Assembly: GCA_016928775.1 (NCBI GenBank)
Contig: JAFGKD010000100.1
Coordinates: 1 to 64,000 of the forward strand
DNA from: Candidatus Zhuqueibacterota bacterium
GTDB lineage: Bacteria; Zhuqueibacterota; Zhuqueibacteria; Residuimicrobiales; Krinioviventaceae
Direction of reading: 5' to 3'
DNA: 64,000 nt
Position numbers and translations under genes: made by a program. Below the pieces are notes generated by a model that was not told where the DNA came from, made no database searches, and saw only the letters and a list, made by a program, of their open reading frames with translations. This document shows positions 43,397 through 52,916 of the stretch, piece after piece (positions within the stretch are counted from its first letter, which is position 1; the number at the start of each line of letters is the position of its first letter).

Positions 43397-45040
43397 ATGT
43401 TAAAAAAGCATCCAAAGGGATTAATGGTCCTCTTTTTTACGGAAATGTGGGAGCGATTTGGTTACTATTTGATGTTAGGTATTTTTTATCTGTATATGAC
43501 GGACTCGCCCGATAGTAATGGATTGGGTCTGCCGCTGGAGCAAGCCGCTGATATTGTGGGTACCTATCTCGCACTCGTCTATTTAACCCCGTTTATTGGT
43601 GGTCTGTTGGCGGATCGGGTACTTGGTTATCGCCTGGCCATTTTTATTGGTGGTGGGCTCATGGCAGCCGGTTACATTGGGCTGGCTTTTCAGGGATGGA
43701 CCATATTTTGGATTTCGCTCCTTTTAATTATCTTTGGTAACGGTTTCTTCAAGCCAAATATCTCAACATTGGTCGGGAATCTATATAGCACGAAAGAATA
43801 TCAGGCTTTGAAAGATTCCGGCTATAATATTTTTTATATGGGCATCAATATTGGCGCTTTTATCTGTAATTTTGTTGCTGCTTATCTTCGTAATAATTAT
43901 GGCTGGGGATGGGCGTTTGCTGCTGCGGGGATTGGCATGATCATCGGTTTGATCTGGTTCGCGACCGGTCAGAAAGCCGTCAAAGAGGCGGATGTGCTTA
44001 AAGCCAAAAAAGCCGAGGACATGTCGTTGCCCAAGATATTTGGCGTCGTTTTGTTGCCTGCGGTAGCTTTTGGCATTTTGGGATGGCTGCTGCCTGGCAA
44101 TATTTTTAGTTCTGATTCCACGGATGCCTTTGTTTTCGGCTCCATCCCGGTTGTAGTGTTTTATTTTTCATTGTGGTTGCGCGCCTCCAAAGAGGATAAA
44201 TCTCCTATCGCGGCACTCTTGGCTATCTTTGGTGTGGTAGTTATTTTCTGGGCCATTTTTCATCAAAACGGATCAGCGTTGACCATTTGGGCGGAAAACT
44301 ATACAGATCGTGCCTTGCCAAAATGGGTCGAGCCCGTTGCTGACAAGCTGGGTATGGTGCAGAATGTCGATACCTCGCCACGGGAAGTGATTATGCTCGA
44401 TGGTCACGGGGCGCCTGTGCTGGATGCAAACGACAATCCGAAGACTGAAATGGGACCGCATCCCTATTTCAATAATGTACCTCAAGACCAATGGCCGTCC
44501 CAAAATGAGTCACTTAAGTTGATTTCCACCGAGATATTTCAATCGGTGAATCCATTTTTTGTGGTTTTTCTTACGCCAATTGTCGTATCATTTTTTACCT
44601 TGCTTCGCAAACGCAAAAAGGAGCCCTCCACGCCAGGCAAAATTGGCTGGGGATTATTCATCACCGCCCTGTCAACGCTGGTGATGGTCGCAGCCGTGTT
44701 TGCCTCGCAAAATGGGCTGCAAAAAAGCTCACCAGCCTGGCTCATTGGCGCTTATGGGGTCATCACGGTCGGCGAATTGTTCCTCAGCCCCATGGGCTTG
44801 TCCCTGGTATCAAAACTCAGTCCCCCGCGATTGACATCCTTGATGATGGGCGGATGGTTCCTGTCGACATCACTCGGCAACAAGCTATCCGGCGTGTTGG
44901 CGAGCTTGTGGAATATGTACGATCATAAGGCGTTTTTCTTTATTGTCAACTTTAGTGGCGCAATGTTTGCAGCTCTGCTGATATTCGTTATGCTGAAATG
45001 GCTGCGGCGAATTGTGCAGGAACACACAGGACAAAACTGA
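43397..45040 (+). CDS. POT/PTR family peptide transporter
   Basis: 547 aa, about 14 hydrophobic segments. It has the family motif ExxERFxYY (TEMWERFGYYLMLGIFYLY) that is needed for proton-coupled peptide import, the NIFYMGINIGAFICNFVAAYL PTR2 signature and GWFLSTSLGNKLSG near the end. Bacterial members import di- and tripeptides. A long loop (about residues 300-385) separates the two halves. GGAGGT lies six bases before the ATG. It is followed by a hairpin that probably ends the transcript. Confidence 0.92.
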   Translation: MLKKHPKGLMVLFFTEMWERFGYYLMLGIFYLYMTDSPDSNGLGLPLEQAADIVGTYLALVYLTPFIGGLLADRVLGYRLAIFIGGGLMAAGYIGLAFQGWTIFWISLLLIIFGNGFFKPNISTLVGNLYSTKEYQALKDSGYNIFYMGINIGAFICNFVAAYLRNNYGWGWAFAAAGIGMIIGLIWFATGQKAVKEADVLKAKKAEDMSLPKIFGVVLLPAVAFGILGWLLPGNIFSSDSTDAFVFGSIPVVVFYFSLWLRASKEDKSPIAALLAIFGVVVIFWAIFHQNGSALTIWAENYTDRALPKWVEPVADKLGMVQNVDTSPREVIMLDGHGAPVLDANDNPKTEMGPHPYFNNVPQDQWPSQNESLKLISTEIFQSVNPFFVVFLTPIVVSFFTLLRKRKKEPSTPGKIGWGLFITALSTLVMVAAVFASQNGLQKSSPAWLIGAYGVITVGELFLSPMGLSLVSKLSPPRLTSLMMGGWFLSTSLGNKLSGVLASLWNMYDHKAFFFIVNFSGAMFAALLIFVMLKWLRRIVQEHTGQN

Positions 45041-45052
45041 GTATTGTTGTCA

Positions 45053-45084
45053 CAAAGAGAGGTCGTCGATACGTCCTCTCTTTG
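45053..45084 (+). terminator. Hairpin after the peptide transporter gene
   Basis: CAAAGAGAGG (45053-45062) pairs exactly with CCTCTCTTTG (45075-45084), with three further base pairs inside around a 4-base loop. It lies 12 bases after the stop codon. It lacks a good T-run, so it may work with Rho or protect the mRNA end. Confidence 0.55.
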
Positions 45085-45190
45085 ATTGCCTGTTCAATCC
45101 TGAGAAAAAATGGTGTTGTGGCAATAATATAGACATGTTTTGCTTTGATTTACGTTGAGGACGACTAATTACCCCATGGGAGGGGATAAA

Positions 45191-45919
45191 ATGACGTATG
45201 CGATCATCTCGGATATTCATGCGAACCTCGCCGCTTTGCAGCATGTTTTAGAACGTATTCAAGACTTTAATTGTGATCGGCTCGTGTGTCTTGGTGATAT
45301 CGTCGGATATGGTCCGTTTCCGAACGAGTGTTGCGAGATTATACAGGAAAAAGCCGATATTTGTATCATCGGTAACCACGACCACGCTGCGATAGGACGT
45401 ACATCAACAGAATATTTTAACAAGTACGCCAAATCCGCCCTGGGATGGACGACGAAAAAGTTATCCGCCAAAAACAAGCGGTATTTGCAAGAGCGTCCAG
45501 CCCAGGTCAGCGAAAATGATCTTCTTTTTGTGCATGCAGCACCGATTGAGCCGCTGAATTGGAATTACATCTTGTCGCTTTATGATGCTGACGACAATTT
45601 TCGTTCCTTTAATGAAAAGGTCTGCTTTATCGGTCACTCGCACGTGCCGGCTATTATCTCGTACGAAGACGGAGAATTTCCGGTCTACGAACAAGGCCCG
45701 CAGGTGAAGCTGTACAACGGTTTTCGCTATATCATTAATGTTGGCAGCGTCGGTCAACCACGTGACAAGAATCCTGATGCGTGTTTCGGCATATATGATA
45801 CAGCGTCATCTGTCTTTCAATTAGAACGCGTATCATATAATATACAGGACACCCAAAATGCTATGCAAAAAAAGGGATTGCCAATTTTTCTCATTGAGAG
45901 GTTGGCATTGGGACGATAA
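45191..45919 (+). CDS. Calcineurin-like metallophosphoesterase
   Basis: 242 aa from ATG 45191, which has GGGAGGGG five bases upstream. The metal-binding motifs are all present: AIISDIHANLAAL (Asp, His), LVCLGDIVGYGPFPNEC (Gly-Asp), IIGNHDHAAIG (Gly-Asn-His-Asp), FVHAAP and FIGHSHVP. The GDIVGYGP motif is typical of the YfcE/ApaH-like phosphodiesterase group acting on nucleotides or phosphate esters. It begins a run with the roadblock and GTPase genes, separated by only 26 and 13 bases, so a shared signalling role is possible but unproven. Confidence 0.88.
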   Translation: MTYAIISDIHANLAALQHVLERIQDFNCDRLVCLGDIVGYGPFPNECCEIIQEKADICIIGNHDHAAIGRTSTEYFNKYAKSALGWTTKKLSAKNKRYLQERPAQVSENDLLFVHAAPIEPLNWNYILSLYDADDNFRSFNEKVCFIGHSHVPAIISYEDGEFPVYEQGPQVKLYNGFRYIINVGSVGQPRDKNPDACFGIYDTASSVFQLERVSYNIQDTQNAMQKKGLPIFLIERLALGR

Positions 45920-45945
45920 TTATTCATTCACCAAAGAGGTTTAAC

Positions 45946-46455
45946 ATGGTCGTCGAAGATCGATCGCACGATAACAAAATGGTTTTTTCCGAAACCACCT
46001 ATCGACGGATTTCGCGAATATTGTACGAGCTCAATACGCGCCTCAAGGCAACGCTCACAATATTTGCGGATATGAATGGTTATCCGATTGACTACAGCGG
46101 TGACACTAAAAACATTAATATCAACACGCTCACAGCCGTGGCCGTAGGTAGTTTTTCGGCATCAAATGAAATGTCACGCATGATTAGTGGTGAACACAAT
46201 TTTGAACATGTGTTGCACGAAGGTACACGGCGAAACGTCTACATGTGCAATGTCAGCAATGACTATGTCATGGTGCTTGTGTTTGGCAGAGCGGTGCCCG
46301 TTGGTTTTGTACGCCTGCTCACACATACGGCCGTCAGCAAGTTGAGCCAATATTTAGACAGTTTGAAAATGCAAAATCGGAACGTCTCCCGCTTTATTGA
46401 TTCACACTTTCGGTCGCAATTGAATCATGAGCTAGATCAGGCTTTCGGCTTTTAG
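45946..46455 (+). CDS. Roadblock/LC7-domain protein (MglB-like)
   Basis: 169 aa, no signal peptide. Its central 100 residues follow the roadblock pattern: a helix (TTYRRISRILYELNTRL), TLTIFADMNGYPIDYSGD, a second helix (INTLTAVAVGSFSASNEMSRMI), then VLHEGTRRNVYMCNV and DYVMVLVFGRAVPVGFVRLLTH. Such proteins usually act as GTPase-activating or scaffold partners of MglA-type GTPases. The next gene, 13 bases downstream, encodes exactly such a GTPase. The N-terminal 20 residues and the C-terminal 45 lie outside the core domain. Confidence 0.8.
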   Translation: MVVEDRSHDNKMVFSETTYRRISRILYELNTRLKATLTIFADMNGYPIDYSGDTKNININTLTAVAVGSFSASNEMSRMISGEHNFEHVLHEGTRRNVYMCNVSNDYVMVLVFGRAVPVGFVRLLTHTAVSKLSQYLDSLKMQNRNVSRFIDSHFRSQLNHELDQAFGF

Positions 46456-46468
46456 GAAATCGCCAAGC

Positions 46469-47041
46469 ATGCATATTGACTGGAAAAACCGGGAAATTGT
46501 ATTCAAAATTGTCTACTATGGCCCAGGATTGGGTGGAAAAACGACAAACCTCGAGTATATCCATGCAAAATTAAATCCCTCGCTGCGCGGTGACCTCATT
46601 TCATTTAAAACAAAAGAAGATCGAACACTCTATTTTGATTTCATGCAAATGGATCTACCTCCGATAAACAGAAAAAAGCCACGATTTCATCTCTACACCA
46701 TTCCCGGCCAGGTGCAGTATGGTTATGGCCGCAAACTCGTCATCAATGGAGCGGACGCACTTGTCTTTGTTGCTGACTCGCAAAAGGAACGCATGGATGA
46801 AAATCTGGCGAGCCTTGCCGATTTGGAAGAAAAATTGTCACTCTATAAAAAGTCGTTACAGAAGATGCCATGGATTCTGCAATATAATAAAAGAGACTTG
46901 CCGCATTGCGCCAGCATTACATCGCTACAAAGCAAGCTCAATTTTTTAAAGGTACCATATTTCGAAGCTGTTGCCACGAACGGAACGGGCGTTTTTGAAA
47001 CGTTAAAGGGTGTCATTCAAATGGCCATGCAGCAAGTATAA
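46469..47041 (+). CDS. MglA-like small GTPase
   Basis: 190 aa. It binds GTP through VYYGPGLGGKTTNLEYIH (P-loop), the switch II region HLYTIPGQVQYGYGRKLVINGADALVFVADSQ and the NKxD motif YNKRDLP. The TIPGQ segment is the mark of the MglA/Gem-type subfamily that sets cell polarity and drives motility in Myxococcus and Thermus. It is paired with the roadblock protein at 45946, the usual MglA-MglB arrangement. In this organism it might polarise motility or polysaccharide export; no pilus or gliding genes are nearby. Confidence 0.9.
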   Translation: MHIDWKNREIVFKIVYYGPGLGGKTTNLEYIHAKLNPSLRGDLISFKTKEDRTLYFDFMQMDLPPINRKKPRFHLYTIPGQVQYGYGRKLVINGADALVFVADSQKERMDENLASLADLEEKLSLYKKSLQKMPWILQYNKRDLPHCASITSLQSKLNFLKVPYFEAVATNGTGVFETLKGVIQMAMQQV

Positions 47042-47180
47042 AAAGCCGGGTATCCGCATGACAGGCGGTTTTTCTCCCAACGCACAAAATAAATGCTGGC
47101 TTTTTAATACACCTTTGTTGTTAATCAAAATACTCATTATATTTTCGTAAAAAACATCCTCGATATACTATGGATACGTT

Positions 47181-48488
47181 ATGAATGCCAAAGAGAATAA
47201 ACCTTCGTTTTCTGCTACGGTCGCATGGATATTTTACGATTTTGCCAACACCGCCTATTCTATGAATGTTGTATCGCTCTATTTCCCGGTGTGGATCATC
47301 AATGAACTGGGGCAAAGCGATTTTTGGGTTTCGCTTGTGAATTCTATCTCAATGGCTTTGGTGGCGCTCACCATGCCAGTGTTAGGGGATTGGTCGGATC
47401 GAAAAAGTAAAAAAATCCTGGCTCTGTTTCTTTTCACGCTGGTGTGCATTCTGGGAACATTTTCTTTTGGCGTGGCCGGAAAATCTATTTCTTCGCTTTC
47501 TCTCTTAATTCCGGTTGTTCTGATCATTTATATATTTGCCAATTATAGCTACCAGGGTGGTCTGGTTTTTTATAATGCCTTGCTGCCCGCGGTCAGCACA
47601 CCCAAAATCCTCGGCCGCATTTCAGGATATGGCGTCGCGATTGGCTATATGGGCTCGGCGGCCGGTTTGCTCGTTGGCGGTCTATTTGTGGACGGCAGTA
47701 AATTCGGCCTGACGATCCCCGGCATTGAAGCCGGAGGTACGGTGGCGGCTTTTATGCCGACAGCGCTATTGTTCCTTGTTTTTGCGCTGCCAATCTTTGT
47801 CTTCGTTCGAGAGCCGCAGCTCAAGGCTGGCAAGGATCATTGGGATATAAAATCATCCTATAAAAAAGTGTGGTCATCGATCACCAGCACGAAAAAGCAT
47901 CCCGGTTTGTTACGTTTTTTAGTCGCAAAATATTTATATGAAGACAGCATCCATACAATCATCATTTTTATGGGGGTGTACACCCAGGCTGTCATGGGAT
48001 TTAGTTCTGAAGAGACCAATAATTTTTTTATCATCGTTATTCCGGCTGCTGTGGTGGGCTCCATTATTTGTGGTGTTTTGACGGATCATTTTGGCCCGAA
48101 AAAGACACTTGTTGGCGTTATTTTTACCTGGGTAGTTGTTTTGTCACTCACTATTTTGACGATGAACAGAACTGTGTTCTGGTTCCTGGGCGGCAGCGTC
48201 GGTATTCTCCTGGGCTCCACATGGACTGCTGCGCGGCCATTGTTGATCACCCTGGTACCAAAGGAAAATATAGGTGAATTTTTTGGCCTTTATGCACTAT
48301 CGGGCAAAGCTGCCGCTATTACCGGACCGCTTATATGGAGCACAGTAACGCTCAGTTTTGCACGGTATGGTGCTATTTTCAAATACAAAGCCGCGATCGG
48401 TGCCCTGGTGCTGGTTATGATTGGCGGTCTTTTAATACTGTGGCGTGTGCCGGATTTGCATCGGAGCCACAAGTACGAGGAAAAATAA
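47181..48488 (+). CDS. MFS transporter, UMF1/Atg22-like family
   Basis: 435 aa, about 12 hydrophobic segments. The opening VAWIFYDFANTAYSMNVVSLYFPVWI is the clear hallmark of UMF1 (Atg22-like) MFS proteins. Other family features are LGDWSDRKSKK between helices 2 and 3, GRISGYGVAIGYMGSAAGLLVGG and the late GEFFGLYALSGKAAAITGPLIW. Fungal Atg22 exports amino acids from the vacuole; the bacterial substrate is not known. It is followed within 35 bases by the first gene of polysaccharide locus 2, with no visible terminator between. Confidence 0.9.
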   Translation: MNAKENKPSFSATVAWIFYDFANTAYSMNVVSLYFPVWIINELGQSDFWVSLVNSISMALVALTMPVLGDWSDRKSKKILALFLFTLVCILGTFSFGVAGKSISSLSLLIPVVLIIYIFANYSYQGGLVFYNALLPAVSTPKILGRISGYGVAIGYMGSAAGLLVGGLFVDGSKFGLTIPGIEAGGTVAAFMPTALLFLVFALPIFVFVREPQLKAGKDHWDIKSSYKKVWSSITSTKKHPGLLRFLVAKYLYEDSIHTIIIFMGVYTQAVMGFSSEETNNFFIIVIPAAVVGSIICGVLTDHFGPKKTLVGVIFTWVVVLSLTILTMNRTVFWFLGGSVGILLGSTWTAARPLLITLVPKENIGEFFGLYALSGKAAAITGPLIWSTVTLSFARYGAIFKYKAAIGALVLVMIGGLLILWRVPDLHRSHKYEEK

Positions 48489-48522
48489 ATATGCAATGTG
48501 TTGCCGTGAGGTGAATGGTTTG

Positions 48523-49080
48523 GTGTGGATTTTGAAAAGTACTTTTCTCATATTGTGTCTTGTTACGTTTGTTGTTTCACAAGAGCAATCGAAATCAAGC
48601 GATTATATTCTGGGTGATGAAGAACGGCTGGAGATGATCGTAGCGATATGGGGTGAGGTGCAAAAACCGGGCGAACATCGAGTTCCATATAATACAACGT
48701 TGGTGGAGTTGATTTCAATTGCCGGCGGTCCGACGCGCAACGCAAAGTTAGCACGAGTGCAGCTAACACGCCAGGCCAGTGAATGGACGATGAGCCCGCA
48801 GGCGCTGGAACAGATTCTCAAAGAGTCTGACGCTCATGAAATAAAAGACAGTGAGCTGAAAAGAAGATTTGATTCAGCTTCACGCAAAATCCTCTTTTAT
48901 GATGTAAATAAATATTTAGCAGATCAAGATATGGTGATGCCTCCGCCCGTTCTGCAGCCGGGTGATGTGGTGTTTGTTCGCACAAGTAGCTGGACCTTCT
49001 GGCGAGAGGCTATCCGTGTTATCCATGAAATTGCCTTGATTGCAAGTATTTACGCTTGGTATTTGAGAAACACCAAATGA
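48523..49080 (+). CDS. Short SLBB-domain polysaccharide export protein (locus 2)
   Basis: About 185 aa from GTG 48523, chosen because GAGGTGA lies eight bases upstream and a signal peptide follows at once (MWILKSTFLILCLVTFVVSQ); GTG 48511 and ATG 48496 are alternatives. Like its counterpart at 9154, it has one SLBB domain (YILGDEERLEMIVAIWGEVQKPGEHRV, LVELISIAGGP, VLQPGDVVFV) and a C-terminal hydrophobic helix ending YAWYLRNTK. It is too short for a normal Wza and has no separate Poly_export domain. It should pair with the kinase that starts ten bases later. Confidence 0.8.
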   Translation: MWILKSTFLILCLVTFVVSQEQSKSSDYILGDEERLEMIVAIWGEVQKPGEHRVPYNTTLVELISIAGGPTRNAKLARVQLTRQASEWTMSPQALEQILKESDAHEIKDSELKRRFDSASRKILFYDVNKYLADQDMVMPPPVLQPGDVVFVRTSSWTFWREAIRVIHEIALIASIYAWYLRNTK

Positions 49081-49090
49081 GGATTTAATC

Positions 49091-51415
49091 TTGAATGCAA
49101 GAGAGTCAGAAAAATCACCTGTCCACACTTTCTTAGATATACTGGTTCGGCGGGGATGGTATATCGTGATATCCACATTGGCCGTACTTGCACCAATTTT
49201 AATTTACAATAACACTGCTACACGGTATTACCAGGCTACGACGACCATTATTTATGAGCAACCAAAGCCGCCCTTATCAACCGAACAACGTCCGTATCGC
49301 TACCAACCGCTGAAAGAAACTGTGCTCAATCAAATCCAGGAAATAAAAAGTCGTTCTGTTGCACTTGAGGTGGTAAAAGCCTTGCCGGATTGGGCAAAAC
49401 AACAACTCCTGTTACCGACAGATCCTGCACCCAACTTTGATGCGCACGCCTACTATGCTGCTATTATTAATAGTAATGTTGAAGCTGTACCGGTCGCTGA
49501 ATCGGATGTGATTGAAATTCGTGTCAAAGCCGCCAACGATCCGCACGTCGCCATGGTTCTTGCCAACACCATGTGCGATGTCTTGAGGGATCGAAATTTG
49601 CGTATTCGTCGCGAAGGCGTCAGCGATATGCGAATCTTTATTGAAGAGCAATTGTTGGCGTATAAAGACAAGCTTGACGCTGCTGAAAGTGCGCTGCGCA
49701 CCTATAAAGTGGATAATCGAGTTACATCGCTTGATAAAGAAGTTGAAGAACAACTGCAACTGGCAAAAAAGATCGAACTGATGTATCAGGAAGCCAAAAA
49801 CGAGCGTGAGCGTTCGGAACAATTGCTCAATTCGGTGAACAGTCAAATTTACCAGCAGCAAAAGAATCTGGCGCCATCGCTCACCAATGTCTCGAATCAG
49901 ATGATTCAACAATTTAAAAAGCAGCTCACAACGCTGCAAGATGACTATATAAAACTTCAGCTCCAGGGTGTACCGGAAGATAATCCCAAAATGGCCGAGA
50001 TAAAAAATGATATGGTGCAAGTCCGACAAAACCTGGCTGAGGAAGCTCGCAAAATTGCTGAACAGGAAAATCTGATCGATCCGGTTTCACAAATTTCATC
50101 TCTCTATCAACGTCGAGTGGAGCTCGAACTCAAATTGCAGATGTTGCGAACGCAGGAGCACTCTCTGGCAGCATCATTGAATGACTATGAAGAATCACTC
50201 CGCCGGTTACCAAATAAAGAATTTGAATTAGCGCGATTAACTCGCGAACGTGATTTGGCCTACAATTTGTACAGCATGCTTTCGGAACGTCGTGAGGAAG
50301 CCAGGATCAACGAAGCGGAAAAAATAGGGGATATGCGAATCATCGATCGCGCGCAATTCCCGCAAAAACCGGTTCTACCGCGAGTAGAATTAAATCTGGC
50401 CATTGGCCTGATGCTCGGTTTAACGATAGGTTTTGGCCTGGCATTCTTTTTAGAATCACTTGACACCTCGCTAAAAACGCCGGAGGATGTTGAAAAAAAG
50501 ACCGGGCTTTCTATTCTCGGTTCTATCCCGCGGTTCAGAAATCTAAATATGGCAGAGGGCACGGAACCGCAAGCGAACGCTTCTCCTGAAGGTTTGGTTA
50601 CTTTTCGTGTTCCATCCTCACCGGCTTCCGAGGCGTATCGTACGCTGCGAACAAATTTGCAATTTTCAAATCTGTCGCAGAAATTCCGTTCAATGATGCT
50701 CACCAGCTCGGGGCCACGTGAGGGCAAATCAACAACATCCGCAAATTTGGCTGTCGTCACCGCGCAAATGGGACTGCGCACACTTTTGATTGATGCTGAT
50801 CTTCGTCGGCCAACTGTGCATAGAATATTTAATCTGAATCGCGAGCCGGGTTTGTCCGATATTTTATTTCACTATGACGAGAATGGACAGCCGCCCGCGC
50901 AGGATGTCATCGAGGATGAGGATCTGGATATTGAGAACGCCTACACAGACCATCAAACATCGTTGCGTGCCAAAAAAGCCCTGCAGCAGATGGTCGCCCT
51001 CGATCTGGCAATAAAAGCGGCTGTTCACAAAACAAAGATTGACGGTTTGGATATATTGACCTGCGGCATGTTGCCACCGAATCCTTCAGAAATATTGGCC
51101 GGTGAAACGATGAAAGACCTGCTGGCGCTGCTCAGAGAGAAATATGAATTTGTCGTCATCGATGCACCGCCAGTCATTGCGGTCACCGATGCAGCTGTAC
51201 TGGCACCGCACGTTGATGGCGCCCTGCTCGTCATTGAATCGGCGCGAAATGATCGAGAGATTATTTTAAAGGCAAAAAGTCTGCTCGATCACGTGAATGT
51301 TAATTTGATTGGCGCCGTCCTGAATAATGTCCGCGAGAAAAATCTTTATGGCGGCTATGACTATTATTATACGTATTATTCCTCCGAATCAAATACCAGA
51401 AAACGCAGAGGATGA
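49091..51415 (+). CDS. Wzc-like polysaccharide co-polymerase / BY-type tyrosine kinase (locus 2)
   Basis: 774 aa with a TTG start at 49091 (TGAGGA about eight bases upstream; the ATG at 49095 is out of frame). The layout matches the locus 1 kinase: a first membrane helix (about 24-42), a coiled-coil periplasmic region, a second helix (about 435-455), Walker A SGPREGKST (Lys546), Walker A' LLIDADLRRP (565-574), Walker B FVVIDAPP and a Tyr-rich tail (YGGYDYYYTYYSS). Between GLSDIL (587) and GLDIL (652) lie 59 residues, including an acidic patch (VIEDEDLDIENAY), again longer than usual. It regulates chain length and export by cycles of tyrosine phosphorylation. Confidence 0.93.
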   Translation: MNARESEKSPVHTFLDILVRRGWYIVISTLAVLAPILIYNNTATRYYQATTTIIYEQPKPPLSTEQRPYRYQPLKETVLNQIQEIKSRSVALEVVKALPDWAKQQLLLPTDPAPNFDAHAYYAAIINSNVEAVPVAESDVIEIRVKAANDPHVAMVLANTMCDVLRDRNLRIRREGVSDMRIFIEEQLLAYKDKLDAAESALRTYKVDNRVTSLDKEVEEQLQLAKKIELMYQEAKNERERSEQLLNSVNSQIYQQQKNLAPSLTNVSNQMIQQFKKQLTTLQDDYIKLQLQGVPEDNPKMAEIKNDMVQVRQNLAEEARKIAEQENLIDPVSQISSLYQRRVELELKLQMLRTQEHSLAASLNDYEESLRRLPNKEFELARLTRERDLAYNLYSMLSERREEARINEAEKIGDMRIIDRAQFPQKPVLPRVELNLAIGLMLGLTIGFGLAFFLESLDTSLKTPEDVEKKTGLSILGSIPRFRNLNMAEGTEPQANASPEGLVTFRVPSSPASEAYRTLRTNLQFSNLSQKFRSMMLTSSGPREGKSTTSANLAVVTAQMGLRTLLIDADLRRPTVHRIFNLNREPGLSDILFHYDENGQPPAQDVIEDEDLDIENAYTDHQTSLRAKKALQQMVALDLAIKAAVHKTKIDGLDILTCGMLPPNPSEILAGETMKDLLALLREKYEFVVIDAPPVIAVTDAAVLAPHVDGALLVIESARNDREIILKAKSLLDHVNVNLIGAVLNNVREKNLYGGYDYYYTYYSSESNTRKRRG

Positions 51416-51426
51416 GTTAACAGGCA

Positions 51427-52863
51427 ATGACAACCTTGAGACGAAAAGCTATCGATAATGTGACACGCGTATTGGATGTCGCGGTCATGCTCGTTGCCTT
51501 TATTTTTTCTCTCTATTTAAATGCTCCGGAAGAAATCCCGACTGATTTTGTCGGTTTTTTATCCTATAAATTTTCACTCATCAATTTTATCGCGCTCGGT
51601 CTTTTGGTGTGGGGATGGTTGCATCTCTTTAGCCAATTTGGCTTGTATGATGCCAGGCGCTTTACCAACATTATTACAGAATGGTTTGATATCGTCAAAG
51701 CGGTCTCGGTAGGCGTGATGTTGCTCGGCGCCCTCAGTGTTGCTTTTGGTCGTCGGCATGTCGATCAAAGTGTGCTGATTACATTTTGGCTGGTCTGTTG
51801 CCTGTTTACCATTCTCGAACGTTGGCTCTACCGGCAATACGTCATACATCTGCGCGCCGCAGGACGCAATTTGCGGCATGTCATCTTTATTGGCAGCAAT
51901 CCAAGAGCTATTGAGCTGGCGCAAAATGTCCTCAGCCGGCGCGAGTTTGGCTATCGCCTCGTCGGTTTTGTGGATGATGAAATGGCCCACGATAGCAGCA
52001 GGGGACCAAAAGCAAAAGTGATTTGTACGCTGAAAGATTTCCCTGCCTACCTTGAAAACCATGTCGTTGATGAGGTTTACATTGCTCTGCCGATCAAAAA
52101 GTATTACGAAGAAATTCGCAGTATCATAACGCTGTGTCAGGATATCGGCATCGTCTGTCGCGTGCCGTCCAATTGGTTTGAAATTAAAACGCTCAAGACT
52201 GCTCCCTTCGAGCTGGATGATGAGCCGATTCTCACGGTGTACACCGGCTCGCCGCATCAGCTTGAGTATCTCTGGCTTAAAAGACTTATCGATATTGTAT
52301 TTGCAGCTGTTGCTCTGCTTCTTTTCTCACCTTTTTTTATGATCATCGCTTTGCTGATCAAGCTCACATCACCGGGACCGATATTTTTCAAGCAGGAAAG
52401 AATTGGCTATAATCGCCGGTCTTTCAAAATGATCAAATTTCGAACAATGGTTGCTGATGCCGAGGATATGCAAATTCAACTGGAACATCTGAACGAAGCC
52501 GATGGTCCGGCATTCAAGATTAAAGAAGATCCCCGGATTACACCCGTCGGGAAATGGCTGCGAAGAACGAGCTTCGACGAAGTCCCGCAGCTCATCAACG
52601 TGCTGTTAGGTGATATGAGTCTGGTCGGCCCGCGTCCGCTGCCCGTTCGAGATGTTGAAGGAATCGAAAAGCGATGGCAAAAACGACGTTTTAGTATGCG
52701 TCCCGGGCTCACTTGTCTGTGGCAGATTGGTACAAGAAACCAGATGCGATTTGAGGATTGGATGAGGCTCGATCTGGAATATATCGACAGCTGGTCTATT
52801 CAACTGGATTTTTATATCATTGCCAGGACAATTCCTGCCATTATCAAAGGTACCGGCTACTAA
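51427..52863 (+). CDS. Undecaprenyl-phosphate sugar phosphotransferase (WbaP/WcaJ-like)
   Basis: 478 aa with the classic architecture: four to five N-terminal membrane helices (about 15-130), a Rossmann-like CoA-binding-type domain (RHVIFIGSNPRAIELAQNVL) and a C-terminal sugar transferase domain (from about 285: RLIDIVFAAVALLLFSPFFMII, FFKQERIGYNRRSFKMIKFRTM, TSFDEVPQL, MSLVGPRPLP). It starts repeat-unit synthesis by placing a hexose-1-phosphate on undecaprenyl phosphate. Unlike its locus 1 counterpart it has the normal N-terminus. The first sugar may be glucose or galactose. Confidence 0.93.
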   Translation: MTTLRRKAIDNVTRVLDVAVMLVAFIFSLYLNAPEEIPTDFVGFLSYKFSLINFIALGLLVWGWLHLFSQFGLYDARRFTNIITEWFDIVKAVSVGVMLLGALSVAFGRRHVDQSVLITFWLVCCLFTILERWLYRQYVIHLRAAGRNLRHVIFIGSNPRAIELAQNVLSRREFGYRLVGFVDDEMAHDSSRGPKAKVICTLKDFPAYLENHVVDEVYIALPIKKYYEEIRSIITLCQDIGIVCRVPSNWFEIKTLKTAPFELDDEPILTVYTGSPHQLEYLWLKRLIDIVFAAVALLLFSPFFMIIALLIKLTSPGPIFFKQERIGYNRRSFKMIKFRTMVADAEDMQIQLEHLNEADGPAFKIKEDPRITPVGKWLRRTSFDEVPQLINVLLGDMSLVGPRPLPVRDVEGIEKRWQKRRFSMRPGLTCLWQIGTRNQMRFEDWMRLDLEYIDSWSIQLDFYIIARTIPAIIKGTGY

Positions 52864-52916
52864 TCCAGTGTTCTCTACGTTATGCGCTGATAATCTGGCA
52901 ACAAAAGGAACTTTTC

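Noticed and set aside
47041..47073. Possible terminator after the MglA-like GTPase gene
   Set aside because: The pairing is short and bulged (CCGC with GCGG, A-run with T-run); too weak to call.
52758..52916. N-terminal extension of the GT2 gene into the preceding sugar transferase
   Set aside because: The extension only re-reads the upstream gene; ATG 52917 has a good ribosome site and begins the GT2 domain.
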